DNA of 64,000 nucleotides, taken from the NCBI RefSeq assembly GCF_003574215.1, contig NZ_AP018558.1, positions 2,007,501 to 2,071,500 on the forward strand, read 5' to 3'. Of the stretch, positions 52,949-62,127 are shown in pieces. Made by a program: the position numbers and the translations under genes. How positions within the stretch are numbered: the first letter of the stretch is position 1; every line of letters starts with the position of its first letter. The notes beneath the pieces are model-generated. The model was not told where the DNA came from and did no database searches. It worked only from the letters and a program-made list of their open reading frames with translations. This DNA is from Hydrogenophilus thermoluteolus (lineage in GTDB: Bacteria; Pseudomonadota; Gammaproteobacteria; Burkholderiales; Rhodocyclaceae).

Positions 52949-55222
52949 ATGCGTAGGCAACCCATCATCACCCTCTTCGTAGCATTGGTTTCCCTGCCTG
53001 CTACAGCCCAACAGACACTTCCTGCGATCACGGTCACGGACAAGGCGATCGAAGACGGCGGCAACGCGCTCGCCTTGACCCCGGAAAATATCCGTTCGCT
53101 ACGCGCTCGGCATCAAACCACCACAGCGCTGCTCAGCGAATTGCCTGGCGTCACGACCCTGGCTGGCGGAGCCCTTTCGCCGCTACCGGTAGTGCGCGGG
53201 TTGGCCGACGAACGGCTTCGGGTGACGATCGATGGTGCAGATCTCACCGCAACCTGCCCCAACCATATGAATACGCCGCTCTCTTACACGTCGCCCACGA
53301 ATATCGAACAGCTCACCCTCTACCCGAGCGTCACCCCCGTTTCGGTGGGCGGCGACGCGATCGGCGGCGCGGTGGTGGTGGAACGGCGCAAAGCGCCATT
53401 CGCGAGCGACTCAACGCCCGTTCGTGGTGGCGAAGCGGGCGCCACCTACCGCAGCAACGGCAACGGAAAAGCGGCCGACTTCGCTGCTTGGTACGGCACC
53501 GAGACCTTCGCAGCGCAATACCAGGGCAGTTTTGCCGAAAGCGACAACCTGCGCGCTGGCAGCCCCTTCAAAAACTACCGCTTTACTGGACGAGCTGGCC
53601 ACACCTTGGATACCGACGCAATCGGCTCAACTGCCTACCAGGTACGCAACCACGCCGTCGACTTCGGCTGGAAGAGCGGCGAACACGAGGTACGTGCCGA
53701 AGTGGGGCTGCAGCAGCAACCCTACCAGTTCTACCCCAACCAACGGATGGATCTTTTGGACAACGAAGAGAAGCGCGCCGCGTTGGCCTACCGCGGCCGT
53801 TTTGCGTGGGGAACGCTTGAAGCACAGCTCTACCATGAGACGGTCGACCACTTCATGGATTTCGGCGCAGACAAACGCTACTGGTACGGGATGGCGTCAG
53901 GCGGCCCAACCGCCGTTGACGGTTCCCCGTGCGCCCCCCTCGGTTTCACCTGCGCCGCCGGGATGCCGATGTACGCGTCGAGCACCACCGACGGCGCGAA
54001 GGTCAAAGCGACGGTCGCACTCGATACCGCGTCGCTTGTGCGCGTAGGCGGTGAGTGGAACCGCTACACCCTGGACGACTGGTGGCCTCCCTCGGGTAGC
54101 GGGATGTGGCCCGACATCTTCTGGAACATCCGCAACGGAGAGCGGGAACGGACCGCACTCTTTGCCGAATGGGAACGCGCCATCAGCCCGACGTGGCGCA
54201 CCACACTCGGGGCACGAATCGAGCAAGTCACCACCGACGCCGATCCGGTACACGGCTACGCCAACAGCGACGGCACCGCGCCACGCTTCACTTATCAACT
54301 GCGCGACAGTACCGCGTTCAATACAAGCGACCGCTCCCGCAGCGACACCCTCTGGAACCTGGTTTGGTCCAACAGTTGGCAACTCTCGCCGGAATGGAGC
54401 GCAGCGCTCGACCTGGCGCATCAGAGCCGCGCACCGAGCCTCTATGAGCGCTACCCGTGGAGCACCTGGCAAATGGCGGCGCTCATGAACAATTTCGTCG
54501 GCGACGGTAACGGCTACATCGGCAACCTCGATCTGAAGCCGGAGCAGGCCTACACTGCTGCAGCACGCCTGGCTTGGCAAGCAAGCGACCAAGGGTGGCG
54601 CATCGAGTGGCGCCCCTACCTCACCGTGATCGAAGACTACATCGACGCCGTGCAGTGGGACGCCACCGCCAACGCCCCCCGCGCCACCCCCGTCACCAAC
54701 CGGTTCACGGTACTCAAATATGTGAACCAACGGGCGAAGCTCTACGGGCATGAGTTGACGCTACGCGGGCCCCTTGCCCGCAACGGCTGGGGCGCTTGGG
54801 CGTTTGCCGCAACGCTCGCGTGTAGCCGCGGCAGCAATACCGAAACGGGCGACAACCTCTACGGGGTGATGCCGCGCAACGTCAAGCTCACGCTTGACCA
54901 GACGCGTGGGCAGTGGCAACAGCGTTTCATCGTCGAAGCGGTCGAACGCAAATCGCGGACCAACCGCATACGCAACGAAATTCCGACAGCGGGCTACGCG
55001 CTGCTTCACTGGCAAGGGAGCCTGACGCTCTCCAACGCCGTGACGTGGCATTTCGGCATCGACAACGTGTTCGACCGCTCTTACGCCCACCCGCTTGGCG
55101 GCGCCTACATTGGTCAAGGGACGACGATGACCAACCCGACGCCCCCCAACGTGCCGCAGTGGGGTACCCCAGTCCCTGGCCCTGGGCGTACCCTGTGGAC
55201 CAGTCTGCGCGTGCGCTTCTGA
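52949..55222 (+). CDS. TonB-dependent copper receptor (OprC/NosA type)
   Basis: The 757-residue outer-membrane receptor has a signal peptide (cut near ATAQQ), plug domain (LLSELPGVTTLAGG, VRGLADERLRVTIDG) and a 22-strand barrel ending TLWTSLRVRF. Both parts of the OprC copper motif are present: CxxxM in CPNHM (Cys103, Met107) and HxM in HFM (His301, Met303). GGAG precedes the ATG at 52949. Its own tonB-exbB-exbD follow. It faces DUF2946, SCO and PCu(A)C across two FNR-type boxes, so copper import under low oxygen is the likely role. Confidence 0.92.
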   Translation: MRRQPIITLFVALVSLPATAQQTLPAITVTDKAIEDGGNALALTPENIRSLRARHQTTTALLSELPGVTTLAGGALSPLPVVRGLADERLRVTIDGADLTATCPNHMNTPLSYTSPTNIEQLTLYPSVTPVSVGGDAIGGAVVVERRKAPFASDSTPVRGGEAGATYRSNGNGKAADFAAWYGTETFAAQYQGSFAESDNLRAGSPFKNYRFTGRAGHTLDTDAIGSTAYQVRNHAVDFGWKSGEHEVRAEVGLQQQPYQFYPNQRMDLLDNEEKRAALAYRGRFAWGTLEAQLYHETVDHFMDFGADKRYWYGMASGGPTAVDGSPCAPLGFTCAAGMPMYASSTTDGAKVKATVALDTASLVRVGGEWNRYTLDDWWPPSGSGMWPDIFWNIRNGERERTALFAEWERAISPTWRTTLGARIEQVTTDADPVHGYANSDGTAPRFTYQLRDSTAFNTSDRSRSDTLWNLVWSNSWQLSPEWSAALDLAHQSRAPSLYERYPWSTWQMAALMNNFVGDGNGYIGNLDLKPEQAYTAAARLAWQASDQGWRIEWRPYLTVIEDYIDAVQWDATANAPRATPVTNRFTVLKYVNQRAKLYGHELTLRGPLARNGWGAWAFAATLACSRGSNTETGDNLYGVMPRNVKLTLDQTRGQWQQRFIVEAVERKSRTNRIRNEIPTAGYALLHWQGSLTLSNAVTWHFGIDNVFDRSYAHPLGGAYIGQGTTMTNPTPPNVPQWGTPVPGPGRTLWTSLRVRF

Positions 55223-55250
55223 ACACGCACAGGCAGCGCATGCCGATGGT

Positions 55251-56138
55251 ATGCTTCGTGGGATGAAACTCTGGCAAACCCGGGAACGCGCGATCGGCGC
55301 GTTCCTTGCATGGCTCTTGGTAGGTAGCGCAGCTGGCGTTGCCATGCACCGCAGTTCTTTTTCCCTATCGACGCCGGTCCCTGCGCCCACCTCATTGGCG
55401 ATCGGGTGGGTAGTTCCAGCCACCGCACCAACTTCCCACGCCACGGCTCCTACCCAGACCAACGAAGCCACCCGCATGGCTTCTAAGGAATCTGCAGCCC
55501 ACGAAGCGCGCTTTGCGCCAGTTCCGAATGCGACCCCACCGGCTACAGCGAACAGAAAGCAGCGGCCGCACCGCACCCAACCGGCACGAAACGTAGCCCC
55601 AGCGCAAAACCTGATACCGAAAGAGACACCAGAGCCCAAACAAAACCCCAAACCCAAACCTACCCCCACACCAAAACCCACACCGAGAGCGCCATCCCCG
55701 GCACCGCACCCTCGCCCTCCCGAACCCATCGCGGCGCGGGATAGCGCTTTCGCAGACAGCCGTGCGGCAACCGCCTTGTCGCCTCCCAACGTTCTTTCCG
55801 CTCCTTTGGCCCACGCGTCGGCACGCCCCGCTGCGCCGGAACCTTCCTCGATCGAGCTCAAAGTCCTCTGCCATCATCGTCCACCACCGCTGTACCCATT
55901 CATTGCACGACGGATGGGAATCGAAGGCACGGTCACCGTCCAGGTCACCCTCGATGCCCAGGGAACGATCGTGGCGGCGGAAATCGACCCGCCCCGCTCG
56001 ACCACCCGCCATCCCGCGCTCACGGCCGCTGCGCTTGACGCCGTGCGGCAATGGCGATGCACCTTGCCAACGGCCTGGCGCGTGGGTACCGTTACGGTTT
56101 GGCAACCGTTCCGTTTCCAACTGACCGGCGCGCCATGA
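55251..56138 (+). CDS. tonB: TonB energy-transducing protein
   Basis: The 295-residue protein has an N-terminal transmembrane anchor (AIGAFLAWLLVGSAAGVAM) and a long Pro/Lys-rich periplasmic spacer (repeated KPxP, about 124-165). The C-terminal TonB domain follows (YPFIARRMGIEGTVTVQVTL near 213-232, then WQPFRFQL). It couples the proton gradient to the receptor upstream. An ATG at 55263 is an alternative start. It lies 28 bases after the receptor gene. Confidence 0.92.
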   Translation: MLRGMKLWQTRERAIGAFLAWLLVGSAAGVAMHRSSFSLSTPVPAPTSLAIGWVVPATAPTSHATAPTQTNEATRMASKESAAHEARFAPVPNATPPATANRKQRPHRTQPARNVAPAQNLIPKETPEPKQNPKPKPTPTPKPTPRAPSPAPHPRPPEPIAARDSAFADSRAATALSPPNVLSAPLAHASARPAAPEPSSIELKVLCHHRPPPLYPFIARRMGIEGTVTVQVTLDAQGTIVAAEIDPPRSTTRHPALTAAALDAVRQWRCTLPTAWRVGTVTVWQPFRFQLTGAP

Positions 56139-56180
56139 TGCCACGCCCCAACGCATACGGAACCAGACGATAGGAAGACC

Positions 56181-56873
56181 ATGTCGCTCACCTGGCAAAC
56201 CCTTGTTCCCCACCCTTTTCTGACGCGCCTCGACGCGATCGGTTGGACGGTCCTCGCCACGCTGATCGGACTCTTGTTCGCCGCTGTCGGCGTGATCGGT
56301 GCCCGCGTCTGGTTGGCGTGGCGCGAAAGTCCGCTTGCCACGGCGTTTCGCACCGCGTTTGCGCAAATCGACACCCTGGCCGACTTCGCCGCATTGGTGA
56401 ATCGACCAGAGGCTACCTGCCATCCCTTCGGGCGGATTGCCGCTGCGGCGTGCGCGGCATGGACAACCTCAGAGCGACGCGCGCCGTTACACCGCAGCGA
56501 GTGGCTCTATCGCGCGCTCCAAACGCAGCTCGAACGCGAAGTGGCCGAACGGGAGTGGGGCCTGACCCTTCTTGCCACCGCAGCCAACACCGCCCCCTAT
56601 ATCGGCCTTTTCGGTACCGTCTGGAGCATCTACCACGCCTTGACCGCGATCGCGATCTCCGGCGAAGCGTCCCTCACCGCCGTTGCCGGTCCGGTTGGCG
56701 AAGCGCTCATCATGACCGCGATCGGGCTTGCGGTCGCGATTCCCGCTGCGATCGCGCATAACCTCTTCGTGCGCCACAACCGCCTGGTGATTCCCGAACT
56801 CGAAGCGTTCGCGCACGAGTGCTACCTGCTCCTCACCGCAGAAAACGAAGAGAACGCGCCCCGAACGCCATGA
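56181..56873 (+). CDS. exbB: ExbB/TolQ-family proton channel subunit
   Basis: The 230-residue protein has three transmembrane helices (about 22-46, 130-155, 172-195) and the MotA/TolQ/ExbB core with ANTAPYIGLFGTVWSIYHAL and GPVGEALIMTAIGLAVAIPA. It works with ExbD to energise TonB. It shares ATGA with exbD, and the tonB-exbB-exbD set is dedicated by position to the copper receptor. Confidence 0.93.
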   Translation: MSLTWQTLVPHPFLTRLDAIGWTVLATLIGLLFAAVGVIGARVWLAWRESPLATAFRTAFAQIDTLADFAALVNRPEATCHPFGRIAAAACAAWTTSERRAPLHRSEWLYRALQTQLEREVAEREWGLTLLATAANTAPYIGLFGTVWSIYHALTAIAISGEASLTAVAGPVGEALIMTAIGLAVAIPAAIAHNLFVRHNRLVIPELEAFAHECYLLLTAENEENAPRTP

Positions 56874-57307
56874 AACAATACCCATTGCCGTTCCTCACCG
56901 TGAAGAGTCGCACCACGGTGAACCCGACGATCCATATCGTCCCACTCGTCGATGTGCTCCTCGTGCTCCTCGTGATCCTGCTCGTCACCGCGCCCGCCCT
57001 GTTACACACAGTCCGTACGAAACTGCCCCACGCCGCTGCCGAACCGGCAACGCCACCGCGCGAAACGGTCACTTTGACCCTGACCGCGTCGGGTACGCTG
57101 CTCTGGAATGGTGAGCCGCTCCCCCGTGACGCACTGCCAGAGCGGCTAGCAGCGCTCGTTACCGACGCCCACGATGCTGCGCCACCCCCGGTGCTGCTTG
57201 CGGTGGAACGCACGGTGCCGTTCGAAGCCGCGGCGCAACTGATGGTGGCGCTCACCCAAGCGGGGATCACGGACGCACGGTTTTTGCTCGATCCCGCCTC
57301 TCCTTGA
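56870..57307 (+). CDS. exbD: ExbD/TolR-family protein
   Basis: The 145-residue protein has one transmembrane helix with the functional Asp in HIVPLVDVLLVLLVILLV (Asp near residue 28) and a periplasmic C-terminal domain. It forms the TonB motor with ExbB. The start overlaps the exbB stop. It ends the forward copper-receptor operon; the B12 riboswitch follows after about 60 bases. Confidence 0.93.
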   Translation: MKQYPLPFLTVKSRTTVNPTIHIVPLVDVLLVLLVILLVTAPALLHTVRTKLPHAAAEPATPPRETVTLTLTASGTLLWNGEPLPRDALPERLAALVTDAHDAAPPPVLLAVERTVPFEAAAQLMVALTQAGITDARFLLDPASP

Positions 57308-57369
57308 TGGTGGAATCGGATTTGGCGCCGCATCGCACTGTTGACTTGGGCAGCGGTTTTCCCGATAAT

Positions 57370-57560
57370 GAACCGACGCGTGACGATAGCGGCGAACCTT
57401 CGCCGCACGGGAAGTCCGGTGCAAATCCGGCGCAGCCCCCGCTACTGTGAGCCTGACTGACGCGACACGATGCCACTGGAGCAACCGCTCTGGGAAGGCG
57501 TCGCGGCAGGGCGACGGCAAGCCAGGAGACCGATCGTGACGCGCAAACCCAACTGCGCCG
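57370..57560 (+). ncRNA. Cobalamin riboswitch
   Basis: The conserved blocks are in order: GGGAAGTCCGGTGCAAATCC (57409-57428) running into GGCGCAGCCCCCGCTACTGT (57429-57448), and after variable helices the B12 box GCCAGGAGACC (57521-57531). It precedes a cobalt transporter and the corrin operon. End points are approximate. Confidence 0.93.
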
Positions 57561-57617
57561 CGGGGTGACGGCACGTGGGATAGCGTCATCGTACTCCGTA
57601 TTCACGGTTTCGCTGTT

Positions 57618-57660
57618 TCCCCCGAGCGCAGAATTTTCGTAACGGCATGGCTCGGAGGGA
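57618..57660 (+). promoter_or_regulatory. Shine-Dalgarno-sequestering hairpin after the B12 riboswitch
   Basis: TCCCCCGAGC (57618-57627) can pair with GCTCGGAGGGA (57650-57660) over 10 bp with one bulged A. The second arm holds the GGAGGG ribosome site of the gene at 57667. This suits translational control by the riboswitch. Confidence 0.6.
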
Positions 57661-57666
57661 AGCACG

Positions 57667-58365
57667 ATGCATATCGAACCTGGACTCTTGACCGGGGCCA
57701 AGATGGCCCTCTCCTACCTCACTGGCACGGCCGCACTCTTCGGCGCGGCGCGCTCTGTCTGGACGACGCTGTTCGTTTCCGAACGCGTGGTTCCGGCGTT
57801 TGCACACTTCCTGCGCTTTTTGGTGCGCAGCGTATGCGCGTTCGCGATCGCATTTGCGGCGTTCGAACTGCTGCCACACCCCGCGGTGGGCGTTTCCGAA
57901 GTGCACCTCATCTTGGGCAGCACGCTCTTCTTGCTCTTTGGCGTTGCCCCGGCAGCGGTCGGTTTGGCCACGGCGTTGCTCGTTCAGGGCCTCTTCTTCG
58001 CCCCGTACGATCTGCCGCAATATTTCGCGAACGTCACCACCCTTCTCGCCCCGCTCTTTGCCGTCGCGGCGGTCGCAAAACGGACCATCGCGCCGCACAC
58101 CCCCTACACCGATTTGCGCTACCGTGACGTGTTTCGTCTCTCCCTCACGTACCAGGGTGGTGTGGTGCTGTGGGTCGCGTTCTGGGCCTTCCTGGGACTG
58201 GGTGCACAAGCGTGGCAGCAGATCGCGACCTTTGGTGCTGCCTATTTGAGCGTCTTGGTGGTCGAACCGGCGCTCGATTTGGCGCTCCTTGCCGCAGCGA
58301 AACACGCCAAACCGTGGCTCGGCGAAGACACGCTCTTTACCGCTCGTCTGCATCGCGCCGCGTAA
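57667..58365 (+). CDS. CbiM-like cobalt transport protein
   Basis: The 232-residue protein has about seven transmembrane helices and starts MHIEPGLLTGAKMALSYLTG; His2 is the conserved cobalt ligand of CbiM proteins. It matches the energy-coupling-factor permease family (PF01891 type) in a variant found without neighbouring CbiN, CbiQ or CbiO. Those partners are absent here, so they may lie elsewhere or the protein may work alone. It stands under the B12 riboswitch and is 27 bases before cbiF. Confidence 0.82.
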   Translation: MHIEPGLLTGAKMALSYLTGTAALFGAARSVWTTLFVSERVVPAFAHFLRFLVRSVCAFAIAFAAFELLPHPAVGVSEVHLILGSTLFLLFGVAPAAVGLATALLVQGLFFAPYDLPQYFANVTTLLAPLFAVAAVAKRTIAPHTPYTDLRYRDVFRLSLTYQGGVVLWVAFWAFLGLGAQAWQQIATFGAAYLSVLVVEPALDLALLAAAKHAKPWLGEDTLFTARLHRAA

Positions 58366-58392
58366 CGGTCGCGCACTGGTAGGTAACACCCC

Positions 58393-59223
58393 GTGTCTTT
58401 GCCACCGCTTAGCCCCTGCCCCGGCACCGTCTGGTTCGTCGGGGCGGGCCCTGGCGACCCAGAACTCATTACCGTCAAAGGGCAGCGGCTGCTCAGTGAA
58501 GCCGGCGCGGTGCTCTACGCCGGTTCGCTCGTCGACGAGGCGGTCGCGCGCTACGCACCGCAGTCGGCCGAAATTGCCGATTCGAAAGGTATGACGCTCG
58601 AGGCGATCGCCGAGTGGCTGACCACACGGGCGCAACGCCACGCTACCGTGGTGCGGCTCCAAACAGGGGATCCCACGCTCTACGGCGCACTCACCGAAAT
58701 GGCGCGGCTGCTCGACGCAGCAGGTGTCCCATGGCGCGCGGTGCCAGGCGTTTCGTCGGCGTTTGCCGCTGCCGCGGCAGCCGGTGAATCCCTCACGCTG
58801 CCAGAGGTCACCCAGACGGTGATCTTGACCCGTGCGGAAGGACGAACCCCGATGCCGCCGCGCGAACGGCTCGAGGCGCTCGCCGCGCACCAAGCCACGG
58901 TCTGTCTCTTTCTGTCGATCACACTGACGCGGGAAATCGAACGCGCCTTCCTTGCCGCCGGCTGGGCGCCGGAGAGCCCGGTGCTGGTGGTCCACAAAGC
59001 GTCATGGCCGCAAGAGCGGATCGTCCGCACCACCTTGTCCGAACTCAGCACCGCTTGCCGCGCCGCAAAGATCGTCTCGCAAGCGATGATCATCGTTTCG
59101 CCAGCGCTCGGTGCGCGACAATGGGACGCTGCCCCCCGCAGTAAGCTCTACGACCCAACCTTCACCCACCGCTTTCGTCGTGCAGACAAGGCACCCGAAA
59201 AACCCAACGGAGGAGCGTCGTGA
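58393..59223 (+). CDS. cbiF: Cobalt-precorrin-4 C11-methyltransferase
   Basis: The 276-residue SAM-dependent enzyme has the tetrapyrrole methylase motifs VWFVGAGPGDPELITVKGQ near the N-terminus, VLYAGSLV (family CbiF/CobM) and VVRLQTGDPTLYGAL. It adds the C11 methyl to the macrocycle. It starts with GTG and overlaps cbiX by 4 bases. CbiF and CobM cannot be told apart on sequence; the cbi name follows the early-cobalt neighbours. Confidence 0.94.
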   Translation: MSLPPLSPCPGTVWFVGAGPGDPELITVKGQRLLSEAGAVLYAGSLVDEAVARYAPQSAEIADSKGMTLEAIAEWLTTRAQRHATVVRLQTGDPTLYGALTEMARLLDAAGVPWRAVPGVSSAFAAAAAAGESLTLPEVTQTVILTRAEGRTPMPPRERLEALAAHQATVCLFLSITLTREIERAFLAAGWAPESPVLVVHKASWPQERIVRTTLSELSTACRAAKIVSQAMIIVSPALGARQWDAAPRSKLYDPTFTHRFRRADKAPEKPNGGAS

Positions 59224-60197
59224 GCCCTTCCGCCAACCCCGTCGTCCTCATCGTCGGCCACGGTTCGCGTGAACCCGCAGGCAACCATGAAGTCGAGCAG
59301 TTCGCCGCAGCCGCCCGCAAACGCCATCCGCACCACACCATCCTCACCTGCTTCATCGAGTTTGCCGAAGTGCTTTTGCCCGAAGGGTTGGCCCATGCTG
59401 CCCAAACCGCACGCGCGGCAGCCCCAGAGGCAGCGACAGTTTTGGTAATCCCCCTCATCATCAACGCCGCGGGTCACGTCAAGATGGAGATCCCGCAAGC
59501 CGTCGCCCAAGCCGCACGCGCCTTTCCCGACGTCACATTCACCATCACCCCGCAAGTGGGAACCGGCGACGAACTCTTTGCCGCGCTTCAAGGCGAACGC
59601 AAGCGTGCGATGCGCCGCCTGGCGATGCCCGATCCGCAGACCACAGGGGTGATCCTATTGGGGCGCGGTTCGAGTGACCCCGGGGCAAATGCCGAATTGG
59701 CGAAACTCGCGCGACGCCTTTTCGAAGCGACCGACCACGAACTGGTCGACCTCGCCTTCACCGGTGTCACCTACCCGCGGCTGGAACGGGTTGCGCAGCG
59801 CTTCGTCACCTGGGGCATGACCCAGATCATCGTGCTGCCGGTCTATCTCTTCACCGGCGTTTTGATCGAACGGATCCGCGCGCAGGTGGCGCGTCTCGAG
59901 CGGCAATATCCCACCGTCGCGTGGGCGCTTGGTGATTACCTCGGGTTTCGCCCTGAGATCGCCGCCTGGTTCGACGGACTCCTCACCCAACCGCACGAAA
60001 CGCTGCCGACGCTCGCCTGCACCGGGTGCAAATACCGCACATTTGCGCTCGCACACGGGCTTGGCCATCATCACCACGATCATCACGACCACCATCTCCA
60101 CCACCACCGTGGCGTTCACGAACCCCACGACCACCCCCATCACAAAAACGGCCCCGATCTCCACTTCCACACTGAGCAACTCCAGGAACAAGTATGA
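59220..60197 (+). CDS. cbiX: Sirohydrochlorin cobaltochelatase with His-rich tail
   Basis: The 325-residue protein holds two CbiX domains. The first keeps both catalytic histidines (VGHGSR, His14; NAAGHVKM, His86). The second has GRGSSDPG where GHGS is expected and is probably structural. A CTGCKYR segment (CxxC) leads to a tail with 19 histidines in the last 47 residues. It inserts cobalt early, marking the anaerobic-type route. Its GTG and stop overlap both neighbours. Confidence 0.94.
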   Translation: MSPSANPVVLIVGHGSREPAGNHEVEQFAAAARKRHPHHTILTCFIEFAEVLLPEGLAHAAQTARAAAPEAATVLVIPLIINAAGHVKMEIPQAVAQAARAFPDVTFTITPQVGTGDELFAALQGERKRAMRRLAMPDPQTTGVILLGRGSSDPGANAELAKLARRLFEATDHELVDLAFTGVTYPRLERVAQRFVTWGMTQIIVLPVYLFTGVLIERIRAQVARLERQYPTVAWALGDYLGFRPEIAAWFDGLLTQPHETLPTLACTGCKYRTFALAHGLGHHHHDHHDHHLHHHRGVHEPHDHPHHKNGPDLHFHTEQLQEQV

Positions 60198-60874
60198 CGA
60201 ACCCGTTACCCACTCCGCGTGTTACCGAACAACTTACCGCTGCCGGTGCCGCAATCGAGCACGAATCGTTCGCGATCATCGACCGTGAAGTGGGCGCCCA
60301 CGCCTACCCTGCGCACGAATGGCCCGTGGTGCGACGCATGATCCACGCCTCGGCCGACTTCGAAATGAACGGGCTTGTGCAGTTTCATCCCGAGGCGGTC
60401 TCCGCCGCGATCGCAGCGATACGGCGCGGCGCCTCCTTCATCGTCGACGTCGAGATGATCCGTGTTGGGCTCTCGAAACCTCGGCTACAGCACTTCGGCA
60501 TCGAAGTGCATGAGTTCATCTCGGATCCCGAAGTGATCGCCGCGGCAAAAGCGGCGAATACCACACGTGCGGTGATGGCGATGCGCCGTGCCGCCGAACA
60601 GGGCCTCTTGGCCGGTTCGGTCGTCGCGATCGGGAACGCCCCCACCGCGCTCCTCGAAGTGGTTCGACTCATGGAAGCCGGGCAAGCACAGCCGGCGGTG
60701 GTCCTGGGTATGCCTGTCGGGTTCGTCTCCGCCGCCGAATCGAAAGAGGCACTGATTGCCAGCAACCGTGCCCCGTGGATCGTCGTGCGCGGGCGCAAAG
60801 GGGGATCGACGTTGGTGGTTGCGGCACTTCACGCATTGATGGCGCTCGCGGAAACGGCGGATTCGGAACGCTGA
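60194..60874 (+). CDS. cbiC: Precorrin-8X / cobalt-precorrin-8 methylmutase
   Basis: The 226-residue enzyme moves a methyl group from C11 to C12 to form (cobalt-)hydrogenobyrinate. It has RRMIHASADFEMNGLVQF with the catalytic His, DVEMIRVGL, AIGNAPTALLEVV, GMPVGFVSAAESKEAL and WIVVRGRKGGSTLVVAAL. Length is normal. It begins on the cbiX stop (ATGA). Confidence 0.96.
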   Translation: MTNPLPTPRVTEQLTAAGAAIEHESFAIIDREVGAHAYPAHEWPVVRRMIHASADFEMNGLVQFHPEAVSAAIAAIRRGASFIVDVEMIRVGLSKPRLQHFGIEVHEFISDPEVIAAAKAANTTRAVMAMRRAAEQGLLAGSVVAIGNAPTALLEVVRLMEAGQAQPAVVLGMPVGFVSAAESKEALIASNRAPWIVVRGRKGGSTLVVAALHALMALAETADSER

Positions 60875-60888
60875 AGGAATCGCGCGCT

Positions 60889-62127
60889 GTGACCGGCCAC
60901 GCAGATCCCAACGCCAAGCGGCGCGCCCACCGCGGTCGCACCGGATTCACCACCGGCGCGTGTGCCGCCGCAGCAGCGCGTGCGGCGGCACAAGGGTTAC
61001 TCACCGGCGCGATCCCGGATGCGATCGAAACCAAGCTCCCCAACGGGCAACGCGTCGTCTTCCCCATCCACGAAAAGCGCCTTTATCCCGACGGACGCGC
61101 CACCGCGGTCGTGATCAAAGACGCAGGAGACGACCCCGACGTCACCGACAAAGCGCCCATCACCGCAACCGTTGCCTGGGTCTCCGTCCCTGGCCTTTTC
61201 GTGGCTGCTGGCGAAGGGGTTGGCATCGTCACGCGCCCTGGCATTGGTCTTCCCGTGGGCGAACCCGCGATCAACCCGGTGCCGCGGCAAAATTTGTGTG
61301 AGAATCTGAGCGAACTGTTGGGTGCAGCACCTCCAGCCACCTGCGCCGCGCTACCCACTTCCCCCCTTCCCGAACGCGCTGTCTGCCTGACGCCGGAACT
61401 TCCGAACTGCGCGGACCACGGTCTTCTCGTCACCATCGCAGTGCCTGGGGGCGAAACGCTTGCCAAACGCACGCTCAACCCGCGTTTGGGAATCGTGGGC
61501 GGCATTTCGATCCTGGGAACTACCGGCATCGTTCGCCCATACTCCACCGCGGCGTTTCGCGCAAGCGTCGTCCAAGCGATCGGGGTTGCGCGTGCCCAAG
61601 GGTGTGACACCGTCGTATTGACCACCGGTGGGCGCACCGAAAAGGCGATGATGGCGCTGTGGCCGGAGCTGCCCGAAGCGGCGTTCGTCCAGATGGGGGA
61701 CTTCGTCCGCACCGCGTTCGATGCCGCGCGCAAAAACGGGATCCGCCACCTGATCATCGGCGCGATGGTCGGCAAACTCACCAAAATGGCGCAAGGAATG
61801 CCCGTCACCCACGCCGGAAAAGGGGAGGTAGATCGCACCTTGCTTGCCGACTGCGCGCGGGCCGTCGGCGCGCCGTCCGCCCTGGTTGCTGAGATCGCCG
61901 CCGCCGAAACGGCCCGTTTTGCCGCAGAACGATTGGCCGAACTTGGCCTCGACGTCGCGTTTCACTCGGCGCTTGCTGCACGCGCCTGGCACACGCTCAA
62001 AACGAAATATTGGCCGGGGTCGGCTCGGCGGCTCACCATCCAAACCGTCGATTTTGCCGGCAATGCGGTGGCGCGCATCGATGAATCCACAGCGCCGCAG
62101 TGGCTTGCAGAATGGGAGGAACGATGA
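60889..62127 (+). CDS. cbiD: Cobalt-precorrin-5B C1-methyltransferase
   Basis: The 412-residue enzyme starts with GTG (60889) after AAGGA. Early RGRTGFTTGACAAAAARAAA and later ISILGTTGIVRPYS and MQMGDFV-like VQMGDFVRTAFDAARKNG mark CbiD. It is specific to the anaerobic (early cobalt) pathway and supports that reading of the whole operon. Stop overlaps the cbiET start. Confidence 0.95.
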   Translation: MTGHADPNAKRRAHRGRTGFTTGACAAAAARAAAQGLLTGAIPDAIETKLPNGQRVVFPIHEKRLYPDGRATAVVIKDAGDDPDVTDKAPITATVAWVSVPGLFVAAGEGVGIVTRPGIGLPVGEPAINPVPRQNLCENLSELLGAAPPATCAALPTSPLPERAVCLTPELPNCADHGLLVTIAVPGGETLAKRTLNPRLGIVGGISILGTTGIVRPYSTAAFRASVVQAIGVARAQGCDTVVLTTGGRTEKAMMALWPELPEAAFVQMGDFVRTAFDAARKNGIRHLIIGAMVGKLTKMAQGMPVTHAGKGEVDRTLLADCARAVGAPSALVAEIAAAETARFAAERLAELGLDVAFHSALAARAWHTLKTKYWPGSARRLTIQTVDFAGNAVARIDESTAPQWLAEWEER

